Shown here piece by piece: positions 30,132 to 41,026 of a stretch of DNA of 41,110 bases (positions are counted from its first letter, which is position 1; the number at the start of each line of letters is the position of its first letter). The stretch is from the NCBI GenBank assembly GCA_003136395.1, contig PLEH01000019.1, forward strand, positions 1 to 41,110, given 5' to 3'. Position numbers and translations under genes: made by a program. Source of the DNA: Phenylobacterium sp. (lineage in GTDB: Bacteria; Pseudomonadota; Alphaproteobacteria; Caulobacterales; Caulobacteraceae). Below the pieces are notes generated by a model. That model had not been told where the DNA came from. It worked only from the letters and a program-made list of their open reading frames with translations, and did no database searches.

Positions 30132-31060
30132 ACGCACCGCATATCCCCGTCCTGTTGAACGAGGTCGTGGACGCGATGCAGCCCGCTGCGGGCAAGACCC
30201 TGGTGGACGGGACCTTCGGCGCCGGCGGCTACAGCCGCGCCCTCCTGGCCAAGGGCGCCAGCGTCATCGCCTTCGATCGCGACCCCAGCGCGCGCAAGTT
30301 CGCCGAAGGTCTGCCCGCCGATCGTTTCCGCCTGGTGGAGCGCCGGTTCTCCGAGCTGGACGAGGAGACAGGACCCAGCGCCGTCGACGGTGTAGTGCTC
30401 GACATCGGCGTCTCGTCCATGCAGCTCGACGAGGCCGAGCGCGGCTTCTCCTTCATGCGCGACGGCCCCCTGGACATGCGCATGGCCGCCGACGGTCCCA
30501 CCGCCGCGGATCTGGTCAACGAGGCCGAACCCGCCGAGATCGCCCGCATCCTCTATGTCTATGGCGAGGAGCGCGAGAGCCGCCGGATCGCGCGGGCCAT
30601 CGCGCGGCGCCGCGAGGAGCAGCCCTTCAGCCGCACCCTGGAACTGGCCGACTTCATCGAGAAGACCCTCGGCGGGCGCCGAGGCGCCAAGGTGCATCCC
30701 GCCACGCGGTCGTTCCAGGCGATCCGTATCGCGGTGAACGAGGAGCTCGCCGAGCTCGAGGCGGGTCTTGCCGCCGCCGAGCGGGCGCTGAAGACCGACG
30801 GGCGGTTGGCCGTCGTCACCTTCCATTCGCTGGAAGACAGAATCGTGAAGACCTTCTTCGCGGTGCGGGCGGGCAAGGCCCCGGGAGGATCGCGCCATGC
30901 GCCGCCGGTGAAGACTGCCGCGGCGCCGAGCTTCCGGCTCCTGTTCAACGGCGCACAAGGGGCGTCGGCGGCGGAGCTGGCGGCGAACCCCCGGGCGCGC
31001 TCGGCGAAGCTGAGGGCCGCGGTGCGCACCGACGCCGCGGTCTGGAGGGCGGCGGCATGA
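30128..31060 (+). CDS. rsmH: 16S rRNA (cytosine-1402-N4) methyltransferase RsmH
   Basis: A 310-residue SAM-dependent methyltransferase (MraW) that modifies C1402 in the 30S P-site. Motifs: [27 protein letters not shown] (SAM loop), [31 protein letters not shown] with DGPLDMRM, and [13 protein letters not shown] near the C-terminus. Full family length. Coupled to mraZ and to ftsL (ATGA overlaps at both ends). Confidence 0.96.
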   Translation: MNAPHIPVLLNEVVDAMQPAAGKTLVDGTFGAGGYSRALLAKGASVIAFDRDPSARKFAEGLPADRFRLVERRFSELDEETGPSAVDGVVLDIGVSSMQLDEAERGFSFMRDGPLDMRMAADGPTAADLVNEAEPAEIARILYVYGEERESRRIARAIARRREEQPFSRTLELADFIEKTLGGRRGAKVHPATRSFQAIRIAVNEELAELEAGLAAAERALKTDGRLAVVTFHSLEDRIVKTFFAVRAGKAPGGSRHAPPVKTAAAPSFRLLFNGAQGASAAELAANPRARSAKLRAAVRTDAAVWRAAA

Positions 31061-31476
31061 ACTGGCTCAATCGCAGGGTTCGCGGGTTCCGGCTGGTGGA
31101 CATCGTCGCACTCGGCCTGCTCACCGTCCTGATCCTCGGCGTCTACCTGGCCAAGACCATCGCCGGCGGCGAGCGCACCAAGATCGCCAGTGTCGAGCGC
31201 CAGATCGGCGCCGAGAAGGCCCGCATCCGCCTCCTACAGGCCGAGGTCAGCCACCTGGAACAGCCGGCGCGCATCGAGCGCCTCTCCGAAACCTACCTCG
31301 GCATGGCGCCGGTTTCTTTCAAGCGCGAGGCCGACCCCGAAGCCCTGCCGGACCTGGCCCGCAAGCCCCTGACGCTGCCGGCCAAGCCAGTCGAGGCGAC
31401 CCCCGACCCGATCGCCGTCGCCCCTGCCGCGCCCGCCGCCCCGCTCGCCACGACCACCCAGGTGGCCCAGCGATGA
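31057..31476 (+). CDS. ftsL: Cell division protein FtsL
   Basis: A 139-residue bitopic protein. Short N-terminus, one transmembrane helix (about 13-33, [20 protein letters not shown]), then a coiled coil (about 40-72, [24 protein letters not shown]) ending in [12 protein letters not shown], and a Pro/Ala-rich tail. It is identified by topology and position between rsmH and ftsI, as FtsL sequences drift. With FtsB and FtsQ it links the divisome and activates FtsWI. The tail beyond residue 90 is longer than in E. coli. Confidence 0.92.
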   Translation: MNWLNRRVRGFRLVDIVALGLLTVLILGVYLAKTIAGGERTKIASVERQIGAEKARIRLLQAEVSHLEQPARIERLSETYLGMAPVSFKREADPEALPDLARKPLTLPAKPVEATPDPIAVAPAAPAAPLATTTQVAQR

Positions 31477-33227
31477 GCCTCGGACAATCGACCTTCGGAC
31501 CCTCCTGGCTGTCCGGCCGCCTCTCCGGCCTGATGTGGCGCTTCGAACATGCCTTCGAGCGCGCGCGCGCCTCCGGCCGGGCCGAGGACGACACCCGCAT
31601 CCGCATCCTCTTTGTGCTGGCGCTGTTCTCGCTGGGCTTCGTGGTGCTGGCGGTGGGCGCCACCCGCGCGGTGCTGTTCTCCAAGGTCTCGGTCTCCGAC
31701 TACGCCCCACCGCTGGGAGCCGCGCGCGCCGACCTGGTGGACCGCAACGGCCAGATGCTGGCCGCGGACCTCTTGCATTACGGCCTCTACATCGACCCGC
31801 GCGAGATCTGGGACACCGCCGAGACCCGCCGCGCGCTCACCGCCAACCTGCCGGACCTGACCCCCGAGCGCCTGGAGCGGGCGTTACGCGCCGGACGCCG
31901 CACCTTCGTGATCGGCGGCCTGACGCCGGAAGTCCGCGCCCAGGTGCATGACCTGGGCCTGCCGGGCGTCAGCTTCGAGCCGGAACAGAAGCGGGTCTAT
32001 CCGCTGGGCTACACCGCCGCGCATCTGGTGGGCTTCGCCGACACCGGCGGCGAGGGCCTCGCCGGGGCGGAAGCCGCGCTCAACGACGACATCCGCAACG
32101 CCGCCGCCAGCCAGGGCTCGGTGCCGCTGTCCATCGACCTGCGCATCCAGGCCGCGCTCGAGGACGAGCTCTACAAGGCGACCGCCCAGTTCCATCCCAA
32201 GGGCGCGGCGGGCGTGGTGGTCAATGTCCACACCGGCGAGATTCTGGGCCTGGCCAGCTACCCGACCTTTGATCCCAACAAGCCGGGAGCCGCCAGCCTT
32301 GACGCGCGGCTCAACCGGGCGGCAGGCGCCGTCTACGAGATGGGTTCGACTTTCAAGGGCTTCACTGTCGCCACCGGCCTCGACACCGGGGTCGCCACGC
32401 CCACCTCGACCTTCGACGCGACCCATCCGTTCCAGCTCGGCTACCGGACGATCACCGATTATCACGCGACCCATGCCGTGCTGACCCTGGTGGAGGTGTT
32501 CCAGCATTCGTCCAACATCGGCACCGCGCGGCTCGGCGAACAGATCGGCCCGGAACGCCTGCACGCCTATTTCGACCGCTTCGGCCTGACCCAGCCGGCC
32601 AAGACCGAGCTGATCGAAAGCGCCCGGCCGCTGACGCCGAAGGTGTGGAACCAGGACGCCATCGCTTCGACCTCCTTCGGCCACGGCATCAACGTCACCC
32701 CGCTGGCCGTGGCGCGCGCCTACTCCGGCCTCATGAACGGAGGGGAACTGCTGCCGCTGACCATCAGGAAACTGCCGCCGGGAACTGTCGTCCACGGTCC
32801 GCGGATGATTCAAGAGAGCACCGCGCTGACGCTGCTGCAGATCATGCGCTCCAACGTCAGCTGCACCTGCGGCTCGGGCAAGTCGGCCAATGTCCCGGGG
32901 CTGAATGTCGGCGGCAAGACCGGCACCGGCGACAAGTGGGACCCCGCGGCCCGCCGCTATTCGGGCACCAAGCAGGTGTCCTCCTTCGCCGCCGTATTCC
33001 CCACCGACGGCCCCCTGACCGCGCCGCGCTATTTCGTGCTGATCCTCCTGGACGAGCCGCAGCGCGGGAACGGCCCCGATCCCACCGGCGGTATCGTCGC
33101 CGCGCCCGCCGCAGGCCATGTGATCGAGCGGATCGCGCCGTTCCTGGGCGTCCAACGCCGGGCGGAAACCAACCCGTTCACGCCGGTCGACGCCACCACC
33201 AAGACCGACGCGGCCGAGGAGCACTGA
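31473..33227 (+). CDS. ftsI: Septal peptidoglycan transpeptidase FtsI (PBP3)
   Basis: A 584-residue class B penicillin-binding protein. N-terminal cytoplasmic tail, transmembrane helix (about 44-65), dimerisation domain (about 80-235) and transpeptidase domain with S292-T-F-K295 (EMGSTFKGF), S346-S347-N348 and K482-T-G-T. It cross-links septal peptidoglycan with FtsW. CTCGSG near 464-469 is an unusual Cys pair before the KTG motif. Overlaps ftsL by 4 bp. Confidence 0.96.
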   Translation: MSLGQSTFGPSWLSGRLSGLMWRFEHAFERARASGRAEDDTRIRILFVLALFSLGFVVLAVGATRAVLFSKVSVSDYAPPLGAARADLVDRNGQMLAADLLHYGLYIDPREIWDTAETRRALTANLPDLTPERLERALRAGRRTFVIGGLTPEVRAQVHDLGLPGVSFEPEQKRVYPLGYTAAHLVGFADTGGEGLAGAEAALNDDIRNAAASQGSVPLSIDLRIQAALEDELYKATAQFHPKGAAGVVVNVHTGEILGLASYPTFDPNKPGAASLDARLNRAAGAVYEMGSTFKGFTVATGLDTGVATPTSTFDATHPFQLGYRTITDYHATHAVLTLVEVFQHSSNIGTARLGEQIGPERLHAYFDRFGLTQPAKTELIESARPLTPKVWNQDAIASTSFGHGINVTPLAVARAYSGLMNGGELLPLTIRKLPPGTVVHGPRMIQESTALTLLQIMRSNVSCTCGSGKSANVPGLNVGGKTGTGDKWDPAARRYSGTKQVSSFAAVFPTDGPLTAPRYFVLILLDEPQRGNGPDPTGGIVAAPAAGHVIERIAPFLGVQRRAETNPFTPVDATTKTDAAEEH

Positions 33228-33229
33228 CC

Positions 33230-34702
33230 ATGCGCCTCTCCGAACTGGTGAAACGCGACCTCTCCAACGATCCGCAGATCGAGGGCGTCACCGCCGATAG
33301 CCGCAAGGTCCGCCCCGGCTGGCTCTTCGCGGCGCTGCCCGGCGCCAAGGTCGATGGCCGCAGCTTCGCGCCCAAGGCGGTGGAGCAGGGAGCCGTCGCA
33401 GTCCTGGCCGGCCGCGAGATCGAGGGCATGACCGCGCCGCTGGTGATCGCGTCGGACCCGCGCCGGGTCTATGCGCTGGCCGCCGCGGCTTTCTGGGGCG
33501 CTCAGCCGGCCACCTGCGTCGCCGTCACCGGCACCAACGGCAAGACCTCGGTCGCCGCCTTCTGCCGCCAGATGTTCGCGTCCGCCGGGTTCAAGGCCGC
33601 CAGCATGGGAACTCTCGGCGTGCGGGTCAGCGCGCCCAGGACTGGAGGGGTGGGCCTGGACGACGAGCAGGTCACGCCGCCCGGCCTCACCACCCCGGAC
33701 GCGTCCGATGTGGCTGAGCTGATGGCCCGTGTCGCCCAGTCGGGCGTCACCCACCTGGCGCTGGAAGCGTCCTCGCACGGCATCGACCAGCGGCGTCTGG
33801 ATGGCGTGAAGCTGGCGGCCGCCGGGTTCCTGAACCTGACCCAGGACCACCTCGACTATCACGGCACCATGGGGGTCTACCGGGCGGCCAAGCTGCGGCT
33901 CTTCGAGACCCTGCTGGCGCGCGGCAGGACCGCCGTCCTCAATGCCGACAGCGACGCCTACGCCGCCTTCGCCGCGACCGCGGTCAGCGCCGGCCAGGGG
34001 GTGATGAGCGTCGGCGAGGCGGGCCAGGGCCTGCAACTCCTCGACCGCGCCCTGCTGCCGCACGGCCAGGCGCTGAAGATCGCCCACGACGGCAGGATCT
34101 ATGACGTGCGCCTGCCGCTGGCCGGGGCGTTCCAGGCGTCCAACGCCCTGGTGGCCGCAGGCCTCTGCATCGCCGCGGGGCTTTCGCCGGAACAGGCCTT
34201 CGCCGGTCTGGAGACGATCGAGGGGGCGCCCGGACGGCTGCAGCGAGTCGGCCAGGGCCCGCGCGGCGGCGAGGCCTATGTGGACTACGCCCACACTCCG
34301 GACGGACTGGAGACGGTCCTGAAGGCGCTCCGGCCCCACGTGCGCGGCCAGTTGATCGTGGTGTTCGGCGCCGGCGGCGACCGCGACCGGACCAAGCGCC
34401 CGCTGATGGGCAAGAGCGCCGCCGAGCTCGCCGACGTCGCCATCGTCACCGACGACAATCCGCGCGGCGAAAAGCCCGCCGCCATCCGCGCCGAGATCAT
34501 GGCCGGCGCAGCAGACCTCAAGGAAATCGGCGACCGCCGCGAGGCGATCCGGGCCGCCGCCGCGTTGCTCTCAGAGGGCGACATCCTGGTGGTCGCCGGC
34601 AAGGGGCACGAGCAAGGGCAGACCGTTGGCGACACCGTCCATCCCTTCGACGACGTCACGGAAGTCCAGGAAGCCTTGGAAGGGGGCGCTCTCCATGGCT
34701 GA
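33230..34702 (+). CDS. murE: UDP-MurNAc-tripeptide synthetase MurE (meso-diaminopimelate adding)
   Basis: A 490-residue ATP-dependent ligase that adds the third stem residue. Seen: N-terminal VTADSRKVRPGWLFAAL (UDP site), P-loop VTGTNGKTSVAAF, LEASSHGIDQRRL, NLTQDHLDYHGTM (carbamylated-Lys region), YAHTPDGLETVL and TDDNPRGEKP. DNPR marks the meso-A2pm-specific enzymes. The ATG at 33230 is 2 bp after the ftsI stop; the end overlaps murF by 8 bp. Confidence 0.96.
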   Translation: MRLSELVKRDLSNDPQIEGVTADSRKVRPGWLFAALPGAKVDGRSFAPKAVEQGAVAVLAGREIEGMTAPLVIASDPRRVYALAAAAFWGAQPATCVAVTGTNGKTSVAAFCRQMFASAGFKAASMGTLGVRVSAPRTGGVGLDDEQVTPPGLTTPDASDVAELMARVAQSGVTHLALEASSHGIDQRRLDGVKLAAAGFLNLTQDHLDYHGTMGVYRAAKLRLFETLLARGRTAVLNADSDAYAAFAATAVSAGQGVMSVGEAGQGLQLLDRALLPHGQALKIAHDGRIYDVRLPLAGAFQASNALVAAGLCIAAGLSPEQAFAGLETIEGAPGRLQRVGQGPRGGEAYVDYAHTPDGLETVLKALRPHVRGQLIVVFGAGGDRDRTKRPLMGKSAAELADVAIVTDDNPRGEKPAAIRAEIMAGAADLKEIGDRREAIRAAAALLSEGDILVVAGKGHEQGQTVGDTVHPFDDVTEVQEALEGGALHG

Positions 34703-36092
34703 GCCGCTCTGGACCTCGGAAGAGATCGCAGCGGCCACGAACGGCAAGCTGGCCGGGCGGCGCTTCACCGCCACCGGCGTTTCCATCGACACCCGGACCC
34801 TTGAGCCCGGCGACCTGTTCGTGGCGCTGGGCGGCGTCCGCGACGGCCATGAGTTCGTGGCGCAGGCCTTCGAAAAGGGCGCCGCGGGCGCGCTGGCGTC
34901 TCGCCAGGTGTTCGGCTCAGCGGTGATGGTCGACGACCCGCTAAAGGCGTTGGAGCGCCTGGGGATCGCCGCCCGCGACCGGGCGCCCAACGTCCGCCGC
35001 GGCGCGGTCACCGGCTCCGTCGGCAAGACCAGCGTCACCCAGGCGATCATGGCGGGGCTGACGCTGGCCGGGAGGGCCCATTCCTCGGTCAAATCCTACA
35101 ACAACCACATCGGCGTTCCCCTGACGCTGGCCCGGATGCGGCGCGACACCGAGCGCGCCGTCTTCGAAATAGGGATGAATCACGCTGACGAGATCCGCCC
35201 GCTGACCAACATGGTCCGCCCGCACGCCGTGGTGGTCACCACAGTGGGGCCTGTCCACACCGAAAATTTCCCCGACGGCGAGACCGGCGTCGCCCACGCC
35301 AAGGCCGAGGTCTTCGAAGGCCTCCTGCCGGGCGGCGTTGCGGTGTTGAACGCCGACGACCGCTGGTTCGGCCTCATGAAGACCCAGGCCGAGAAGGTGG
35401 GCGCCGAGGTCCGCGCCTTCGGCCGCGCCGAGGGCTGCGACGCGCGCCTGATCGACTTCCAGGGCGCGGATGGCCATGCCGTCATCCAGGCGCGGTTCCA
35501 CGGCAAGGGCCTGGATTTCCCGATCCTGCAGACCGGCTTCCACTGGGGCCTCAACTCCATGGCCGTGCTCCTGATGCTGGAGGCCCTGGACGTAAGCCTC
35601 GGCGACAGCCTGGCCGCGCTCGGGTCCTTCGAGCCGCTGGAGGGCCGCGGCGCCGAGCGGGACGTGCGCCTGGCCAAGGGCGGCTTCACGCTCATCGACG
35701 AGAGCTACAACGCCAACCCGATCTCCATGGCCTCGGCCATCGCCACCCTGGGCGCGCGGGCCGCGACCGGCCGCAAGATCGTGGCGCTGACCGACATGCT
35801 CGAACTGGGCGGCGCAGCCCGCAGCTTCCACGCCGCGCTCGCTGAACCGCTGGCCGACGCCAAGGTCGATCTGGTGTTCGCCGCGGGCCCCTTGATGAAA
35901 TCCCTGTGGGACGCCCTTCCGCCGACTCGGCGGGGCGGCTACGCCGAGACAGCGGCGGAGTTGGCGCCGCAGGTCGCCCGGGCCGCAGAGCCCGGCGATG
36001 TGGTGATGGTGAAGGGCTCGAACGGATCGAAGGCGGGGCTGATCGCCCAGGCCTTGGGTCGGCTCGACGTCCGGCCAGGGGAGGCCGGCTGA
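34695..36092 (+). CDS. murF: UDP-MurNAc-pentapeptide synthetase MurF
   Basis: A 465-residue ligase that adds D-Ala-D-Ala. [18 protein letters not shown] in the UDP domain; P-loop [46 protein letters not shown]; and [11 protein letters not shown] in the C-terminal domain, all typical of MurF. Its start lies inside the end of murE, and its TGA shares one base with the mraY ATG. Confidence 0.96.
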   Translation: MAEPLWTSEEIAAATNGKLAGRRFTATGVSIDTRTLEPGDLFVALGGVRDGHEFVAQAFEKGAAGALASRQVFGSAVMVDDPLKALERLGIAARDRAPNVRRGAVTGSVGKTSVTQAIMAGLTLAGRAHSSVKSYNNHIGVPLTLARMRRDTERAVFEIGMNHADEIRPLTNMVRPHAVVVTTVGPVHTENFPDGETGVAHAKAEVFEGLLPGGVAVLNADDRWFGLMKTQAEKVGAEVRAFGRAEGCDARLIDFQGADGHAVIQARFHGKGLDFPILQTGFHWGLNSMAVLLMLEALDVSLGDSLAALGSFEPLEGRGAERDVRLAKGGFTLIDESYNANPISMASAIATLGARAATGRKIVALTDMLELGGAARSFHAALAEPLADAKVDLVFAAGPLMKSLWDALPPTRRGGYAETAAELAPQVARAAEPGDVVMVKGSNGSKAGLIAQALGRLDVRPGEAG

Positions 36093-37207
36093 TGTTCTAC
36101 TGGCTCTACGAGCATTTCTCGATGGGTGGCCACGGCCACGTCTCGGTGCTCAACCTGCTGCGCTACCTGACCTTCCGCACCATGATGTCGATCCTCACGG
36201 CCCAGGTCATCGTGGTGGCCATGGGGTCGCGCTTCATCCGCTGGATGCAGGCCAAACAGGGCAAGGGCCAGCCGATCCGCGCCGAGGGCATCCAGCGCCA
36301 CATCACCGAAAAGGCCGGAACCCCGACCATGGGCGGGGTGATGATCCTGGCGGGACTGATCATCGGCACCCTGCTCTGGGCGGACCTCTCCAACATCTAC
36401 ATCTGGGCCGTGCTTCTGGTGACCTCCGGCTACGGCGTCTTGGGCTTCCTCGACGACTATTCCAAGGTCACCAAACAGACCACCGAAGGCATTTCTGGCA
36501 AGATGCGCCTGCTGCTGGAGACGCTGATCGCCATGGCGGCCATCGCCCTGATCATCCTCTTCGCGGCCAAGCCGCCGGCGACTCCGGACCTGCTGACCTC
36601 GGTGACCTTCCCGCTGTTCAAGAGCGCCATGCTGAACCTCAACTGGTTCTACCTGCTGTTCGGGGCCTTCGTGATCGTCGGCGGGGCCAACGCGGTGAAC
36701 TTTACCGACGGGCTGGATGGCTTGGCCACCGTGCCGGTGATGATCGCGGCCTCGGCCTACGGCCTGATCGCCTACCTGGTCGGCAACTTCGTCTTCGCCA
36801 ACTATCTGCAGCTCCACTTCGTGCCGGGCGTCGGCGAGATCGCCATCTACTGCGGCGCCATGATCGGCGCCGGTCTCGGCTTCCTCTGGTACAACGCCCC
36901 GCCGGCCCGGATTTTCATGGGCGACACCGGCGCGCTGGCGCTGGGCGGCGGCATCGGGGCGGTGGCGGTGGCGACGCGCCAGGAGATCGTGCTCGGCATC
37001 GTCGGCGGTCTTTTTGTCGCCGAGCTGCTGTCGGTCGTGATCCAGGTGGCGTGGTTCAAGCGGACCGGGCGACGGATCTTCCTGATGGCTCCAATCCACC
37101 ATCACTTCGAGAAGCTCGGCTGGTCGGAGTCGACCGTCGTGATCCGCTTCTGGATCGTCTCGATCATGCTGGCCCTGCTGGGGCTGGCCACCCTGAAACT
37201 GCGGTAG
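36092..37207 (+). CDS. mraY: Phospho-MurNAc-pentapeptide transferase MraY
   Basis: A 371-residue inner-membrane enzyme that makes lipid I from UDP-MurNAc-pentapeptide and undecaprenyl phosphate. About ten transmembrane helices. Motifs: [22 protein letters not shown] (catalytic Asp pair), [26 protein letters not shown] and [14 protein letters not shown] (the HHH motif). The ATG overlaps the murF stop by 1 bp. Confidence 0.97.
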   Translation: MFYWLYEHFSMGGHGHVSVLNLLRYLTFRTMMSILTAQVIVVAMGSRFIRWMQAKQGKGQPIRAEGIQRHITEKAGTPTMGGVMILAGLIIGTLLWADLSNIYIWAVLLVTSGYGVLGFLDDYSKVTKQTTEGISGKMRLLLETLIAMAAIALIILFAAKPPATPDLLTSVTFPLFKSAMLNLNWFYLLFGAFVIVGGANAVNFTDGLDGLATVPVMIAASAYGLIAYLVGNFVFANYLQLHFVPGVGEIAIYCGAMIGAGLGFLWYNAPPARIFMGDTGALALGGGIGAVAVATRQEIVLGIVGGLFVAELLSVVIQVAWFKRTGRRIFLMAPIHHHFEKLGWSESTVVIRFWIVSIMLALLGLATLKLR

Positions 37208-37226
37208 GGGAGGGCACGCGAGCGCC

Positions 37227-38636
37227 ATGATCCCGGTCCGCGGCTTCGAGGGAAAGACGGTCGCCGTGTTCGGCCTGGCCCGCACCGGCCTGGCCGCGGC
37301 GCGCGCGCTGGTGGCCGGCGGCGCCCAGGTCGCGCTCTGGGACGAAAACTCCGCCTCCCGCGACGCCGCCGCCGCCGAGGGCTTCCCGCTCGTCGACCTC
37401 GCCACGGCCGACTGGAGCCAGTTCGCCACCCTGATGCTGTCGCCGGGCGTGCCGCTCACCCATCCGGCGCCGCACTGGACCGTGGAGAAGGCCCGCGCCG
37501 CCGGCGTCGAGATCGTCGGCGACATCGAACTCTTCGCCCGCACGGTCAACGCCGCGCCGGACCACAGGCGTCCGAAGATCGTCGCGATCACCGGCACCAA
37601 TGGCAAGTCCACGACGACGGCCCTGATCGGCCACGTCTGCGCCCAGGCCGGCCGCGACGTGCGCATCGGCGGCAACATCGGCGTCGGCGTCCTCGACCTG
37701 GAGGACATGCACGGGGGCGCCGTCTACGTCCTGGAGATGAGCTCCTACCAGCTCGACCTGACCTCCAGCCTGCACGCCGACGTCACGGTGATCCTCAACC
37801 TGTCGCCCGACCACCTGGAGCGCCACGGCTCCATGGAGGGCTATGTCACGGCCAAACGTCGGATCCTCATGAACCAGGGCAAGGGCGACACCGCGGTGAT
37901 CGGCGTCGACGACATGTGGGGCCAGCAGATCTGCACGGAGATCACCGCCGCCAACCGCCGCACCATCGTGCCGATCTCGGCCAACAAGGCCATGGGCCGT
38001 GGGATCTATGTCCTGAACGGCCTGCTCTACGACGCCACCGGCGAGCGCGCCCACGAGGTGGCCGACCTCAACCGCGCCCGATCCCTGCCCGGCCGCCACA
38101 ACTGGCAGAACGCCGCGGCCGCCTACGCCGCCGCCAAGGGTCTCGGCATTCCCGCCGAGGAGGCCGCCGAGCACCTCTTGACCTTCCCGGGCCTGGCGCA
38201 TCGCATGGAGACCGTGGCGACGCTCGGCCGCGTGCGGTTCGTCAATGACTCGAAGGCCACCAACGCCGACGCCGCCCGCCAGGCGCTGTCGAGCTATCCC
38301 AAGTCCTTCTGGATCGCCGGCGGCCAGGCCAAGACCGACGGCATCGCGCCGCTGGAAGACCTCTTCCCGCGTGTCGCCAAGGCCTATCTGATCGGCGAGG
38401 CCGGCCCCGCCTTCGCCCAGACGCTGGAGGGCAAGGCGCCCGTGGCGCCAGCCGGAACCCTGGAGGTCGCCGTCGCCCAGGCCTACGCCGACGCCGCGGC
38501 CACCGGCCAGGACGCCATTGTGCTCCTGTCGCCGGCTTGCGCCTCCTTCGACCAGTACGCCGACTTCGAGGAACGCGGCGAGGCGTTCCGGGCGGCTGTC
38601 CAGCGCCTCGCGCTAGCGGCGCGCGGGGCTGCATGA
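37227..38636 (+). CDS. murD: UDP-MurNAc-L-Ala:D-Glu ligase MurD
   Basis: A 469-residue ATP-dependent ligase that adds D-Glu. VFGLARTGLAAARAL in the N-terminal Rossmann domain, P-loop ITGTNGKSTTTALIGH, EMSSYQLDLTSSLH, LNLSPDHLERHGSMEGY, GRHNWQNAAAAYAAAK, FVNDSKATNADAARQAL and LLSPACASFDQYADFEERGEAF are all MurD hallmarks. It follows mraY by 19 bp. Confidence 0.96.
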   Translation: MIPVRGFEGKTVAVFGLARTGLAAARALVAGGAQVALWDENSASRDAAAAEGFPLVDLATADWSQFATLMLSPGVPLTHPAPHWTVEKARAAGVEIVGDIELFARTVNAAPDHRRPKIVAITGTNGKSTTTALIGHVCAQAGRDVRIGGNIGVGVLDLEDMHGGAVYVLEMSSYQLDLTSSLHADVTVILNLSPDHLERHGSMEGYVTAKRRILMNQGKGDTAVIGVDDMWGQQICTEITAANRRTIVPISANKAMGRGIYVLNGLLYDATGERAHEVADLNRARSLPGRHNWQNAAAAYAAAKGLGIPAEEAAEHLLTFPGLAHRMETVATLGRVRFVNDSKATNADAARQALSSYPKSFWIAGGQAKTDGIAPLEDLFPRVAKAYLIGEAGPAFAQTLEGKAPVAPAGTLEVAVAQAYADAAATGQDAIVLLSPACASFDQYADFEERGEAFRAAVQRLALAARGAA

Positions 38637-38673
38637 CGCAGCCCCGATACTCTTGGCGAAGAGACCGCGCCGC

Positions 38674-39873
38674 ATGAGCGCCGCGACCCCGCATTCCCAG
38701 CCTCATCCCCAGGCGCACCACGCCTTCGCCCGATCCGACCGCTCGCCGGTGGGTGTGTGGTGGTGGACCGTGGATCACTGGATCCTGGGCGCGGTCCTGT
38801 TGCTGATCGCCATCGGCATGGTCATCGCCTTCGCCGCCAGTCCCGCGGCCGCGGCGCGAATGAACATCGGCGACCCGTTCCACTTCGCGGTGCGCCAGTG
38901 CGTCTTCGCCGCCGGCGCCTTCCTGATCCTGATCGTCGTCTCGATGCTGGACGTGAAGACCGTCCGGCGAAGCGCCTTCCTGATCTGGCTGATCGCCATC
39001 GCCATCATGGTCGCCCTGCCGGTGCTCGGCCACAACGCCAAGGGCGCCACCCGCTGGGTGGAGATCGGCGGCTTTTCCTTGCAGCCGTCGGAGTTCATGA
39101 AGCCGGCCCTGATCATCCTGGTCGCCTGGATGTTTTCCGAGGGCCAGAAGGGTGACGGCGTGCCCGGCGTCTCCATCGCCTTCGCCCTCTATTTCATCTC
39201 CATCGCGCTCCTGCTGATCCAGCCGGACATCGGCCAGACGGTGTTGATCACCGTCGCGTTCGGGGCCGTCTTCTGGATGGCCGGCGTGCCGATCTCCTGG
39301 GTGATGGGGCTGGGCGCAGCCGCGGTCGCGGGCCTGTCGTCGACCTATTTCCTGTTTCCGCACGTGGCCAGCCGCGTCGACCGGTTCCTGTCGCCTGACA
39401 AGGCCGACACCCATCAGGTGGACGCCGCCGCCGTGGCCCAGGCCGCCGGCGGGCTCTTCGGGCGCGGCCCCGGCGAAGGCATCCTCAAGCGCGCCATCCC
39501 CGACGCCCACACCGACTTCGCGCTCTCGGTCGGGGCGGAGGAGTTCGGCCTGATCTTCCTGTTCCTGGTGGTCTCGCTGTTCTGCTTCGTGGTGGTGCGC
39601 GGGCTCTACCGGTCGATGAAGCTTTCCGACCCCTTCGAGCAGGTGGCGGCCGCGGGCCTCTTCGTGCTGGTGGGCCAGCAGGCGATCATCAACATCGCCG
39701 TCAACCTCGACCTGATCCCCACCAAGGGCATGACCCTGCCGTTCATCAGCTATGGCGGCTCGTCCATGCTGGCCATGGGCCTGACGCTGGGCATGGCGCT
39801 GGCGCTTACCCGCCGTCGGCCCGGGGCCTATACGGTTGGCGAGGGCCTCGCCAAGGCCGGCGCGTTCGCTTAA
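38674..39873 (+). CDS. ftsW: Septal glycosyltransferase FtsW (SEDS family)
   Basis: A 399-residue SEDS protein that polymerises lipid II at the septum with FtsI. Ten hydrophobic segments; NAKGATRWVEIGGFSLQPSEFMKPALI, LIQPDIGQTVLI, and the large loop with HTDFALSVGAEEFG, whose Asp is the likely catalytic residue; then TKGMTLPFISYGGSSMLAMG. The N-terminal tail is His/Pro-rich (about 35 residues). The ATG at 38674 (38 bp after murD) is preferred to a TTG at 38653. Confidence 0.95.
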   Translation: MSAATPHSQPHPQAHHAFARSDRSPVGVWWWTVDHWILGAVLLLIAIGMVIAFAASPAAAARMNIGDPFHFAVRQCVFAAGAFLILIVVSMLDVKTVRRSAFLIWLIAIAIMVALPVLGHNAKGATRWVEIGGFSLQPSEFMKPALIILVAWMFSEGQKGDGVPGVSIAFALYFISIALLLIQPDIGQTVLITVAFGAVFWMAGVPISWVMGLGAAAVAGLSSTYFLFPHVASRVDRFLSPDKADTHQVDAAAVAQAAGGLFGRGPGEGILKRAIPDAHTDFALSVGAEEFGLIFLFLVVSLFCFVVVRGLYRSMKLSDPFEQVAAAGLFVLVGQQAIINIAVNLDLIPTKGMTLPFISYGGSSMLAMGLTLGMALALTRRRPGAYTVGEGLAKAGAFA

Positions 39874-39885
39874 GCGCGGGGGCTC

Positions 39886-40980
39886 ATGCGCAAGATCGCC
39901 GTACTCGCCGCCGGGGGCACGGGCGGTCACCTGTTCCCCGCCCAGGCCCTGGCCGAGGTCCTGATCTCGCGCGGCTGGTCGATCGTGCTGGCCGCCGACG
40001 AGCGGGTGGCGGGCCTGGCTCAGGACTTCCCCGCCGAGCGCCGCATCGGCCTCAGCGCCGCCACCTTCAAGTCCGGCGATCCCGTCGGCATGGCGCGCGC
40101 CGGCGTCGCGGTGATGCGCGGGACGGCCCAGGCGCGCGCCCTCTACCGGGAGATCGGCCCGCGCGTGGTGGTGGGTTTCGGCGGCTACCCGTCGGCGCCA
40201 GCCCTGATCGGCGCCATCATCGACAAGCGCCCGACCGTGATCCACGAGCAGAATGCGGTGATGGGCCGGGCGAACCGGTTCCTCGCCACCCGCGTCACCC
40301 GCGTCGCCTGCGCCTTTCCGACGCTCCTGAAGGCTCCGCCCAGGGTCGCCGGCCAGGCGATCCGGGTCGGCAATCCGGTGCGCCCGCCGATCCGCGCGCT
40401 CTACGACCTGCCCTACGATCCGCCGGGCGCCGAGGGGCCGATCCGCCTCCTGGTCACCGGCGGCAGCCAGGGCGCGCGGCTGCTTTCCGAACTGGTCCCG
40501 GAAGCCATCGCGGCCCTACCGGACGAACTGCGCACGCGGCTGGTCGTCCAGCAGCAGACCCGCGCGGAATCCATGGAAACCGCGCGTCGCGTCTACGCCA
40601 ACGCCGTGGTCGACGCCGAGATCGCGCCCTTCTTCCGCGACATGGCCAGCCGGCTGGCCGCCGCCCATCTGGTGATCGGCCGCTCCGGCGCGGGCTCGGT
40701 CTGCGAATTCGCCGTGGCCGGCAAGCCCTCGATCCTGGTGCCGCTTGCCGTGGCGCTCGACGACGACCAGGGCCAGAACGCCAAGTTCCTCGCCGACGTC
40801 GGCGCCGCGGAGGTGGCCCGCGAGAGCCAGCTCACCGTGGCCAGCCTCGCCAATGCGCTGGAAAAGCTGCTGACCAACCCGGCGCGCCTGGCCCGCATGG
40901 CCGCCGCGGCCCGCTCCGTCGCCATCCCCGACGCCGCCGAGCGCCTGGCCGACGTGGTGGAGGAGGCCGCCCACGTCTGA
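39886..40980 (+). CDS. murG: Lipid II-forming GlcNAc transferase MurG
   Basis: A 364-residue GT28 enzyme that adds GlcNAc from UDP-GlcNAc to lipid I on the inner face of the membrane. Motifs: LAAGGTGGHLFPAQALAE (first G-loop), VVGFGGYPSAPAL (second G-loop), IHEQNAVMGRANRFLA, VTGGSQGARLLSEL, and VIGRSGAGSVCEFAVAGKPSILVPL (UDP-GlcNAc pocket). Starts 13 bp after ftsW. Confidence 0.97.
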   Translation: MRKIAVLAAGGTGGHLFPAQALAEVLISRGWSIVLAADERVAGLAQDFPAERRIGLSAATFKSGDPVGMARAGVAVMRGTAQARALYREIGPRVVVGFGGYPSAPALIGAIIDKRPTVIHEQNAVMGRANRFLATRVTRVACAFPTLLKAPPRVAGQAIRVGNPVRPPIRALYDLPYDPPGAEGPIRLLVTGGSQGARLLSELVPEAIAALPDELRTRLVVQQQTRAESMETARRVYANAVVDAEIAPFFRDMASRLAAAHLVIGRSGAGSVCEFAVAGKPSILVPLAVALDDDQGQNAKFLADVGAAEVARESQLTVASLANALEKLLTNPARLARMAAAARSVAIPDAAERLADVVEEAAHV

Positions 40981-41026
40981 AGCCGTGGCGGTTCCCCGGC
41001 ATTCGGGAATACGCTAGCACCTAGCC